From the NCBI GenBank assembly GCA_036346205.1, contig JARFJB010000664.1, forward strand, positions 3,223,501 to 3,287,500: 64,000 bases of DNA. Direction: 5' to 3'. The stretch comes from Vesta saturnalis (Eukaryota > Arthropoda > Insecta > Coleoptera > Lampyridae). Under the pieces are notes generated by a model. That model was not told where the DNA came from. It searched no databases and saw nothing but the letters and a program-made list of their open reading frames with translations. The stretch's first letter is position 1, and each line of letters starts with the position of its first letter. This document shows positions 55,290 to 64,000 of the stretch, piece by piece. Position numbers and translations under genes: made by a program.

Positions 55290-56600
55290 AAAATCCATCT
55301 ATCATGGGAAGGCCAACTTTTTCGGCCTTCAGCTTCAATCCGTTTTTCGATGGCCCGAATATCCTCAATATGATCTTACCACACCCTACTTCTATAGACC
55401 CATCTCCATCTTAAGCTGTTTCAGAAAATGCTTTGAGCAGATTCTGGCAAGGTGACTAGACGAACTCCTTCCTAACAGCCAATTCGGCTTCCGTCCTAAC
55501 CGCACGTGTCACGATCCCTTTTTGAGGCGGCTTACAGAGACCCCCAGAGCATTCGATCGTAAGCAATACAACCAGGTTATGTTTCAGGATATTAATGAGA
55601 GGGTTAGACACGGCGGTCTCCTTGACCAGATCCGTAACCTAAACATTCCTGATCACTTCTACTTTAGTACCTGACTAATCGGTCCGTTCGAATGCAGAGT
55701 AGGCAACACTTTCTCTGATTCATTTCAACCCACAGCAGGCGTACCCCAAGGTTCTGCTCTGCCCCCAATCTTTTACACCATTTTCATTTTTAACATTCCC
55801 AAAGTAACAAAACCCGGAGTAGCAGTTGCGCAGTTTGCCGATAATACTGCCTTCTGGGCAGTGCATCGCAACAGCGTAACGGCCTGATATCCAAAACTCT
55901 CCGGAACTTTTCCAACTGGGCGAACCGGTGGGGAGTTTCCGTCAATCCAGCCAAAACACACGCGATCTTCTTCCGGCATCCTCACTACCACGAAGACAAA
56001 TTTCGCAACCTGGCTGACAGCAATGTTTCTTTAACCCTTAGCAACAAAAGACTCGCACTTTAACAAGAAGTCGCTTATTTAGTAATCCTCTTCACTAAAA
56101 CCTAAAACTGGCTCCCCGACTTATAAATAACAGTAGACAGGATAAGAAATCGAGAAAATCTACTGGGTGCTCTCCGGGATCGAATCAAAGCTTGCCACCC
56201 CAAAACACCACAACATACATACGCCCTGTTATGGATTTCCGAACACACATATACACAAATATAAACCCCAATAACCTCTCCTTTATCGCCTACACTCTGA
56301 ACGCCGAATACTTGGACGCATAAACAGGCTACCTTTCAGATACCATAGGAAGGACCTCACAATACAACTCGCGAACATACCACCCATCTCAAACGGAATA
56401 CAAGCATTACAAAGAAACTTTGCAACGATACAATTCCAACCAGGGAGATCCTTAACACTACCGATTTCCTCCATTCCCACGCAAAAAACTCCAATTCAAA
56501 CAGCCTCCGTCATCCTAAAACAACGCCTTGAAGACCTCCCCTAGGAGATCCCTTGATAACACCCCATTTGTCCTCCACGCCCCCCCCCCCCCGTCTATTC
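55290..56600 (+). pseudogene. Jockey-type LINE reverse transcriptase fragment 2, active site FADN
   Basis: Closely related to the Jockey fragment at 49 kb. Blocks in order: KCFEQILAR, DELLPNSQFGFRPNRTCHD, RAFDRKQYNQVMFQDIN, LLDQIRNLNIPD, FQPTAGVPQGSALPPIFYTI, then VAQFADNTAFWAV at 55,828-55,866. The active-site FADD has become FADN. NWANRWGVSVNP-like residues follow in another frame, then a decayed C-terminal part to about 56,550. The aligned catalytic D of the palm block (DIKQAFD in the sibling) is also altered (DINERVR). Numerous frame changes. A C-rich tract and A-rich tail lie near 56,580-56,700. Confidence 0.78.
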
Positions 56601-57446
56601 GATAACGACAATGCCAAGATACCGACAAACGAGAATGAATTAACCACGCTAACACACAGAGCACCATACTCTAGACATACAACACGCGCACATTTAACTT
56701 GAATAATACAAGCTATTCAAATAAAATCAAAACATTTTTTCTTTTTTTTTAGAAACACCAAAAAACTAAACTCATGGTTTAATTGGAATAACGGCATTAA
56801 GTCTTTTTGATTAATTGTCTTAAATGAAGTTAATTGGATGCTAACGTAAGTTCAGTAGAATATTAAAAAATAACGTTAGTTTGGTTAATAAACGAAGATA
56901 AGGCCCTGTAAAAGTGGCCCCAGAAATCCTTTCTTGTATTATCTCTGAAACGCTTTAAGATACCTAAATGAAATTTAGACCACAAATTTTTAATATTTTG
57001 TATAGGAGCGTCGTTAAGGGGGAGGGGAGGGGGGGTTGTCACTTACTTTGCCCCCAAACTTTTTGTATGGGATCTTTTTAATTTTTTGGGCAGAAATAGT
57101 ATTTTTTAAACAATTTGCCACAAAAAAGATACTTTTGTTGAAAGTCAAAAAAATTACTAGTTTTGGAGATATTTGAGGTTCTAGCAACTAATGCTGACCG
57201 AATTAATAAATTATTTTAAAATGAAATAATTAATAATTTTCATGCGCGAGAACTAACTACCTCAGGGAATAATGATTGTTCCAGAAACAACTATGAGATA
57301 AAAATATTGTAAATTATTTAGAACTTCAAAAAGGTTTTAATTGTATTGCAATAACACAGAACAAACAAAGGAAACAATTAAACAAAAAAACAAGGAATAA
57401 CACAAAACAAACAGAAAAAAAAAATTGAATAAGTAGGTACGGGTTT

Positions 57447-58508
57447 TTACAATAAATGTTGGAAATGCCCACCATTTTCACGAATACATAATCGCAAACG
57501 TTTTTCTAGTGAAAACATAACCCTTGTAACCCTTTGGAGTGGCCGTGGTTCTTGAATTAACATTCTTAAATTATTATCAACTTTTGCTTGAAGTTCTTCA
57601 ATGGAATTTATTTCGCTTACTACTTTTTCTTTAACAAAACTTCACACATCAAAATCCAAGTGATTTAGGTCAGGGGACCTTGATGTTCTGTGGAAAGGTG
57701 CACCTGCACCTTGACCAATCCAACGATTTGGAAAATGTTTGTTGAGCCATCTTCTAGCTTGTCTATTGAAATGAGGTGGAGCACCATATTTCTTCATAGA
57801 TCAAGAGGCAAATCTTCTAATAGCGGAAATAAAAAATTATCCAAAAATTCATAGTAAACATCACCATTTAAGTTTCCATAAAAAATATGGTATGCAACGA
57901 GGTGGTTGCCTATTGAAGCAGCCCATACATTCAAGTTCAAATTACGTTGATAATGCGTTACACGTTTAACCTTTGGATTTTCCTCTGCCCAAAAGTGACT
58001 GTTATGACTATTAAACATACCTTGTCTAGTAAAATTTGATACATCGGTGAAAAGAATATTTTGTAAAAAATTTTGTCTCATTCTTTCTTGTAATAATTCG
58101 CAAAAGTCTCTTCTCAAAAAAAGATCTTCATGCAATAATTCTTGTACTTGCCTGTAGTGAAACGGGAGCAATAATTGTTCTTTTAATACACGATGTACGC
58201 TAGAAACGATTGCGTTACTTGCCCTTGCCACATTTCTTACACTTATCCTAGGATCCGCAACAACTAGATTTAAAATATTTTCTTCTGTTTGAGGAATTCT
58301 TGCCGCTCGTGGTCTACCAGAATTTACCTTTTTTGTTTTAAAGGTTCTCACCGCACTGCCTCATTCTATTCAAAAATGTTTTTGAATCCGGAACACTTCT
58401 TCATGGAATTTTTTTCGCATATCTTCTTTTCGCTGCTTTAGCATTTCCATCACATTCCCCTAATGTTAACAACATATCGGTATAGTCACTATTAGTGTAC
58501 ATATTCAT
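57447..58508 (-). pseudogene. DDxD mariner-type transposase of copy 9
   Basis: From the ATG at 58,508 the product opens MNMYTNSDYTDMLLTLGECD and GNAKAAKRRYAKKIP, the DUF4817-like HTH. A frameshift and stop lie near 58,400-58,350. A long clean frame then runs from 58,351 to 57,794: NILNLVVADPRISVRNVARA (second HTH), SSVHRVLKEQLLLPFHYRQV, FLQNILFTDVSNFTRQGMF (first D), HFWAEENPKVKR, NLNVWAASIGNHLV and FLDNFLFPLLEDLPLDL. The second-D region (GAPPHFNRQARRWL-like) is out of frame near 57,780. The tail RLCIRENGGHFQHLL ends at a stop at 57,447. The third D is not recognisable. This copy decayed most recently among the family members here. Confidence 0.82.
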
Positions 58509-58911
58509 TATCAAAGTTTTTAAAAGTGTTATTACTTGTTAAACAAACCAAAACTATCAACAACAATGTGTCAAACGAATCTGGCAAACAAAAACAATCG
58601 CGAGTCTGCAGTCTAAGCATATTTAATTCAAGTAAATTAAATTAACTCCAAAACCAGTAATTTTTTGACTTTTTACAAGAGTACCTTTTTTAGGGCAAAT
58701 TGTCTAAAAAACATTATTTTTGCCAAAAAATTAAAAATATCCCCATAAAAAAAAGTTTGGGGGCAAAATAAATGGCACCCCCCCTTTAGCGACGCTTCTG
58801 TACAAAATATTAAAAATTTGCCAACACTATCTTTTATGAACTAATCAAAGGTATTTGTAGTCTAAATTTCATTTAGGCATCTTAAACCGTTTCAGAGATA
58901 ATAAAAAAAAG

Positions 58912-58953
58912 GATTTTTGGGGCCACTTTTCTGTAAAAGTGGCCCCAAAAATC
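58912..58953. repeat. Perfect 19 bp hairpin in the right TIR of copy 9
   Basis: GATTTTTGGGGCCACTTTT, loop CTGT, then the exact complement AAAAGTGGCCCCAAAAATC. The left arm has only one half of it. Confidence 0.9.
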
Positions 58954-59004
58954 ATCTTCTTAAAGTGGCATTTTCGGACACATGTTTATTAACCAAACTA
59001 ACGA

Positions 59005-59006
<2 letters not shown>

Positions 59007-59086
<80 letters not shown>
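59007..59086. repeat. (TA)n microsatellite
   Basis: TA run abutting the right end of mariner copy 9. Confidence 0.95.
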
Positions 59087-59089
<3 letters not shown>

Positions 59090-59164
59090 TTTCGTCGACA
59101 CCACGGCAATTACTTAACCTAAATCTTTTGCTTAGGATCATACTACGATGACTTCTGTAGAACT

Positions 59165-60218
59165 TACCAAGGTTAAGTTAGCTCAAAAGCAACGTCTCAA
59201 GGTCACGATAAAGAAACAGGACGCCTGATTGATCTCGTGCTGGTGTAGCTAACAACCCAAAAGGACGCATAGAAGATCCTGAAGGTATCGAAAAAGAAAG
59301 TTCCTATTACATCAGTATTGATAATACCACCCTACACATTCACAGTCCACTGATGCTGGTAATCTACTTGTCGTACCCAGTGTGGATTTTCAACGGAATA
59401 ATAGTGTTTATTAACGACTCCTATGCTATTAAAACTTGCTTCGTCGCTAAATAGCACAAACTCAACAAAATAGGCTTGTTGGTTAATTTTGTACAGAATA
59501 ATATTGCAAAATGCGACTCGTGTTGCGAATTTTGCGATCGTATGCTTTGATGCAAACACAAATGGGCTGGGTGCTATTTATGTTTGCTTATAATTCTTTG
59601 TATAGAACTTTTGCTCAGATCTACTTGTACCGCAATCTGACTAACACTTACGTGAGAATTTTCTTCTAATTCGTTCTCGAAGAAGTATAGTGCAAAATGT
59701 TGAATTGTGTCATAAACCTATAGCTTCGCGGTTTTATAGCAATTAGCATTGTTTCATTTTTGTTTTTCTGTGAATTATGATATTGTCTTATTTTATATTG
59801 TGACAAATTCAAGAAAAATAAAAAATGTTTACAATTTTCAACTTTATCACTAAATAATTCAAAAACACTTAGGAATAGTTAGTAAAAAGTGAGTATCTAT
59901 TGAAAGCCCGTAAAAAATGCTATTCAAATCTGTAATAAAATATAGGGTGTGCCATTTAAAAAAATGAAAAAAGTAACATTGCGCAAAATGACCACCCTGT
60001 ATATGCAAAGAAAGGAGTCTACAATCTGAATGTAGAAGTTAAAACTACTTAGTTGACTAATTTTTTTACATAAAATTGCTAATAACTAGGAACCGTTAGT
60101 CGTAGACCCATAGTACCTTATATCATGTTGCTCAGCATTTAACAGAGAATTCAAATAAATAAAATGTATAGGGTGTTGCATTAAAAAACAAGATCAGTGT
60201 AGTACTCGAAAATGGGAC

Positions 60219-60222
<4 letters not shown>
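59165..60222 (-). mobile_element. Truncated mariner relative, copy 10
   Basis: The right terminus, read inward, is GGGTGTCCCATTTTCGAG and abuts the (TA)n run at 60,223. The left arm is lost. The minus-strand transposase remnant lies at 59,290-59,720. Two short units with inverted AGGGTGT ends are embedded near the right end (59,941-60,002 and 60,164-60,222). Confidence 0.6.
59290..59720 (-). pseudogene. DDxD mariner-type transposase fragment of copy 10
   Basis: Reads ENSHVSVSQIAVQVDLSKSS-like HTH residues near 59,600-59,660. Then FVLFSDEASFNSIGVVNKHY (first D intact), YSVENPHWVRQVDYQHQW and TVNVWGGIINTDVIGTFFFD, where the match ends near 59,290. Second and third D are absent. Frame changes occur near 59,560 and 59,340. 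Confidence 0.72.

Positions 60223-60273
<51 letters not shown>
60223..60273. repeat. (TA)n microsatellite
   Basis: TA run at the right terminus of copy 10. Confidence 0.95.
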
Positions 60274-60275
<2 letters not shown>

Positions 60276-60613
60276 TACAGCGTGACATAGAAAAAGTGCC
60301 ATGCATAGTGCCAGGCGATAGAGAACACTAAAATAAGAAAGAAGTTCCTATTAACTTAGGCCCGCAACGGTGTTGAAGTTTAATTATTTTTTTGTGTTTT
60401 TTTAAATATCTTTTTACAATGATGCAATAAGCGGACGAAATTTTGTATACAGGGTCTTTTTACCTCGCAGAATTCAAATATGACCTTAGTTTTTTTATTA
60501 CTGATAGAGGGCGCCACATACAGGTATCCATCTTGTTTGAATCAGTCCTAACTTTTTTGCCTTACACTGTATGTCATTTTCGACTGGAAAAATTTGTTTT
60601 CCCATCTTTTCTG

Positions 60614-60615
<2 letters not shown>
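60274..60615. other. Non-coding segment between two (TA)n runs
   Basis: It begins CATACAGCGTGACATAG and includes TATACAGGGTCTTTTTACC near 60,449, both resembling mariner-type termini, but no matched partner is evident. Possibly the stump of another element. Confidence 0.4.

Positions 60616-60669
<54 letters not shown>
60616..60669. repeat. (TA)n microsatellite
   Basis: TA run ending at the first base of mariner copy 11. Confidence 0.95.
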
Positions 60670-60672
<3 letters not shown>

Positions 60673-62958
60673 GGTGTCCCTAAATTGCATAGCCAAAAGT
60701 ATAAGAAAGATTACTTACGTGAAAATAAGCCGATGTAACTAAACTTTCTTTAGTCCAAAAGTTGATAATAACGAAGCTACAGGGTGTCAAAGTTGAAAAA
60801 ATAAATCACATTTTCTTTCATATCTTTCTACTGCTTTGGGCTAATTTTATAAAATTTCTTATATGGGAGTTTCTTGGGATGAGAAATTCAAGTTTATCAT
60901 CGATTTCGGTGTATTTCCTAGAAAGCGCTACAAGCGACCATTAGGACATGTTTAATCCGCTACAACGAGAAAAAATGCATCTAAAGCTCATGATGCATGC
61001 AAATTATCCAAAAGTATAATAATAATTCATAATAATAATAAGAATAATTCATGAAACCGATTTATTGAAAAAAAAATAAAGCAGATTGAAGTTTTTCAAG
61101 AACAATAATTATTGAAGAAAAAACAAAAACAATAATTAACAAGATGAAGAACAAAGTAAAACAATTAAATTGCATTATTATCAACCTAGCTAAATAAAAT
61201 TTAAAAAAATAAATTGATGGACTTTTCTGAAAAATATTTCATTTGCTAATTCAACAAATGTTCAAAATTTTCACCATTTTCATGCATGCACAAGTTAATT
61301 CTTTTTAAAAAATTACATTGTACTCTGGACAATACTTCAGGACTATTCTTCAATAAATTGGCTTCATGAATTATTCTTGCCAACAATTCTTCTTGCGTAT
61401 TAACTGGGGATGCATAAACTTTTGGTTTCAGGGCACCCCACAAAAAAATGGCAAGGTGTCAAGTTCGGTGATCGAGCCGGCCACTTCACAGGTGCGTCAC
61501 CTTCTCTTCCAATTCAGCTCTGTGGATATACCTCATTTAAATGTTGTCTTACATTTAAAGTAAAATGAGGAGGTGCGCCATCATGCATAAACCAAAGGTC
61601 ACGACGAAGGAGTATCTATCTCCATTCAGCCGATTTGGCAGTACAAAGGGACCAATAATAAAAGTGTCCACAATTCCAGCCCACATATTTACTTGCAATT
61701 GATGCTGATAATGAGATACTCTCGTTTCATGTGGATTTTCAACCGCATAAACATGTTCATTATGAACATTGAAAATACCGCATCTAGTAAAAGTAGCTTC
61801 GTCCGTGAACAAATTTTTTGTACTAAAATTTGGATTTTCGATTCTTCTATGAATATTAAATCGACAGAAATCTAAACGTTGATCAGCATGGGCAGTATGT
61901 CTTGAACTTTTCGAATATTACAGGGGTGCAATAATTGTTCTTGAAAAACTCTATGAACTGATGATTTCGAAATTCCTAATTGCAATCCTACAAGTCGTGT
62001 GCTGGTCTTTGGATTTATTTCAACAGCGTCAAATGTCTCTTCTTCTATTCCAACTGTCTTTATGATTCGTCTGAGTCCAGAATGTACACGGCTTGGTTGA
62101 AACTTGATTTGGAGTTTTACGGAAGGATATTTTTCCCTATAAATTCGTACACTTCTTCGACCGTTGCAATGACAAATTCCATAGACTAAAAGCATATCCA
62201 CCATTTCAGAATTAGTGAAACTGTGAGCCATAATTATGGATCTTTATCAACCGAAAAGCGACAGAAAAAAACTAACGTTTGATAAATAAATTCAAATGTC
62301 GATATGGTAACTAAAAAGCAAAGGTGACTAAAGTTTTTTACCTAAGTGAAAGCGCTTGCGCATATGTGCAATGCATTAAAAAATATTTTTTCCTAGCTAA
62401 ACTGTTGGTCTTATCCAAATTTTTCACGAGAGAAAAAAGATTCAAAATTAATTGAAATTAATTAAAACTAATTGTTATTGCGGAAAAAAAATAGGATTGT
62501 CAAATAAGTTATTTTGATACTTTTGGATAATTTGCATGATTTAGATGCGTTTTTCTCGGAAACCGGTGCTCTTAGCCATATCAAGAAGGTATACCTTTTT
62601 TTAAGCAGAAAATGTAGGGAAAACTATTATTCTAAAAGGGCCTACAGTGTAGCACAAAAAATTTGTAGTGGTTTAAACATGGCCAAATGGTCGCTTGTAG
62701 CGCCCTCTAGGAAATACACCGAAATCGATGATAAATTTGAATTTCTCATCCCAAGAAACACCCATATAAGAAATTTTATAAAATTAACTCAAAGCAGTCG
62801 AAAGATATGAAAGAAGATGTAATTTACTTTTTCAACTTTGACACCCTGTAGCTTCGTTATTAACAACCTTTGGACTAAGGCAAGTTTAGTTAGATCGGCT
62901 TATTTTCACGTAAGTAATCTTCATTATCCTTTTGGCTACGCAATTTAAAGTCACCCTG
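60670..62958 (-). mobile_element. Long-TIR DDxD mariner relative, copy 11 (complete, 2,289 bp)
   Basis: The left tip CAGGGTGTCCCTAAATTGCA matches the complement of GCAATTTAAAGTCACCCTG at 62,958. TA lies on both sides (60,668-60,669 and 62,959-62,960). Left arm 60,670-61,015 and right arm 62,512-62,958 are inverted copies; the left arm lacks about 100 bp present in the right. A second terminus-like motif, ACAGGGTGTCAAAGTTG, lies about 110 bp inside each arm. This is the clearest complete member of the family here. Confidence 0.9.
61246..62231 (-). pseudogene. DDxD mariner-type transposase of copy 11, third D changed
   Basis: From the ATG at 62,231 the product starts MAHSFTNSEMVDMLLVYGIC with RSVRIYREKYPSV (DUF4817-like HTH), then RLVGLQLGISKSSVHRVFQE (second HTH). 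After a frame change near 61,870 comes LFTDEATFTRCGIFNVHNEH (first D), NMWAGIVDTFIIGPFVL and NRLNGDRYS. A further shift reaches LWFMHDGAPPHFTLN (second D, near 61,585). WPARSPNLTPCHFF has H where the third D is expected, near 61,460. The C-terminal part from 61,443 reads GALKPKVYASPVNTQEELLA and ends ENFEHLLN at 61,246. Length and domain order are full; at least three frame changes and the lost D inactivate it. Confidence 0.85.
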
Positions 62959-62960
62959 TA

Positions 62961-64000
62961 TATCCCACATGATACGTAAAGCGTGTTTCCACTCACCTAC
63001 CAGCTCGATTCAAAACAAAATGTTATTTAACAATAAATAATACCATGGTAGCGTACACCAAACTTTGAACCACCAATTTTAAAGGAATTCTAAACTTTTA
63101 ATACCCTGTATTCTGGTAAAAATCTATAATTAATTTGTTAACTTGTAGTCGAAAGAAATTATTGTATTGCTTAGAAAAGCGAGTTTTCACCGAAAAAGAC
63201 TATTTGAGCCCTCTTGAACTAAAAAAAATGAATTTCACAGAATGATTTATCTATCTGTGTCATCAAACCAAAGAACAAAATTTTGGAATTAATTTAGAAA
63301 TTAAAAAAAATGGTTATCTCGAATTTCCTCCTGAATTTTATAAAAGTGTAAGAAATGCGCAAAAACATAGCAGAAAAAAAGTGAAATCCTGTCCAAAATA
63401 CATATTTTATGTGAAATTAATTTTTTGTCAGCTGAATACTTAAAAAAGAACATAGTTTCTAATTTTAAATCATTTAAAAAACCGGGCTTGCTCCAGCACG
63501 GCCAAACCTCAGTGTTGTACTAAGCAAAGCTCTAAATAGATTCTAGAGTTGTTTCGCTTAAAATGTTAAATTTGAAGACGGTTTTGTTACATCAAATAAT
63601 ATTATTTAAATTTTTTTATTTTAATCTCTAGTGGAATTCTTAAATTCTATTTTACATACTTTTGACTGCAATATTTGAAATAATAAAATGTTCCACATAA
63701 TATACTGGATATTAAAGAAAGTAGTGAGTGGTATATGAACCATGATCACTACATTTTTTATATAATTTTAATGTAAATCGTAATGTGCGTTGGCATACAT
63801 CTGCTTGTAATGAAAACAAAATGAATTTAATATTGCTATTGAATTTTAATTTTTTGCAAAGTATAATGGCAAGAGTAGAAGTTATACAAATGCATGACCT
63901 TAATTATATAAAGTAATGGTCAACAACAACGAAATAATTATTTATACCAAACCAAATGTGTTTATATTTGCCCAATTTTTTTAAAACAGTGTAATAAGTG
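62961..64000. other. AT-rich flank
   Basis: No gene is recognised. ATACCCTGTATTCTGG near 63,101 resembles a mariner-type terminus whose partner may lie outside the window. Confidence 0.35.

Larger units (their letters stand above)
56873..59003 (-). mobile_element. Long-TIR DDxD mariner relative, copy 9 (complete ends)
   Basis: Left arm 56,873-57,200 and right arm 58,640-59,003 are inverted copies over about 330-360 bp. Shared blocks are CGTTAGTTTGGTTAATAAAC at the tip, then AAAAGTGGCCCCAGAAATCC and CCCCCAAACTTTTTGTATGG with their complements. The right arm carries an extra inverted duplication that makes a hairpin. The right end abuts a (TA)n run at 59,007. It contains the best-preserved transposase frame of the family in this window. 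Confidence 0.85.

Noticed and set aside
1..64000. CRISPR array or bacterial operon
   Set aside because: No regularly spaced identical repeats with unique spacers, no ribosome binding sites before the frames, and clear eukaryotic introns and transposons.

Overview
This is a 64 kb window of very AT-rich animal DNA, almost certainly from an insect. The evidence is the repeat content: DDxD mariner relatives with an insect-type N-terminal HTH domain, piggyBac, PIF/Harbinger, IS630-like elements, Jockey-type LINEs, a Penelope-like element and tRNA-derived SINEs. There are also GT-AG introns of about 60 nt and long (TA)n microsatellites. I cannot resolve the insect order. There is no bacterial-style operon structure and no CRISPR array.

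Almost everything recognisable is a decayed mobile element. The dominant family is a mariner-type DDxD transposon. Where the spacing can be counted it is 41 residues between the second and third D, so it is DD41D/rosa-like. At least ten remnants lie at about 1.1-3.5, 4.0-6.3, 8.8-9.5, 24.8-29.7, 34.5-37.6, 38.6-39.5, 39.7-40.3, 44.1-45.1, 56.9-59.0, 59.2-60.2 and 60.7-63.0 kb. Six of these keep both ends, with unusually long terminal inverted repeats of about 300-600 bp flanked by TA. Many sit directly against long (TA)n runs.

The 20.8-33.6 kb block is a nest. An IS630-like gene fragment holds a complete TA-flanked Tc1-like element. A piggyBac-like element (23,705-30,598) has its transposase gene split by a long-TIR mariner relative, which in turn contains an IS630-like transposase. 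A 2,972 bp PIF/Harbinger element with a perfect TAA duplication follows a few bases beyond the piggyBac end. Its two genes lie on opposite strands, with an exon of each inside the intron of the other.

Other content: three copies of a repeat whose arm always ends in a (CACG/CACA)n minisatellite, one copy being a palindrome (7-8.7, 10.9-12.2, 41.4-42.2 kb). There is a SINE with A and B boxes (9.5-9.9 kb) and a second family with a tRNA-like head (19.5, 20.2, 30.2, 33.9-34.1 kb). A Ty3/Gypsy-like integrase remnant lies near 15.1 kb, a Penelope-like endonuclease at 43 kb, and hammerhead-like motifs near 19.7, 19.9, 43.9 and 50.6 kb. One LINE is cut into three pieces (45.2-52.1 kb) by other DNA including a Jockey fragment, and a second Jockey fragment lies at 55.3-56.6 kb.

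The one convincing host gene is a coding exon on the minus strand at 53,501-53,763, probably the first coding exon of a PTB-domain-like protein. It lies in a stretch (52.1-55.2 kb) where I see no mobile element. No transposase or reverse transcriptase in the window appears intact; all show frameshifts, stops, deletions or lost catalytic residues.
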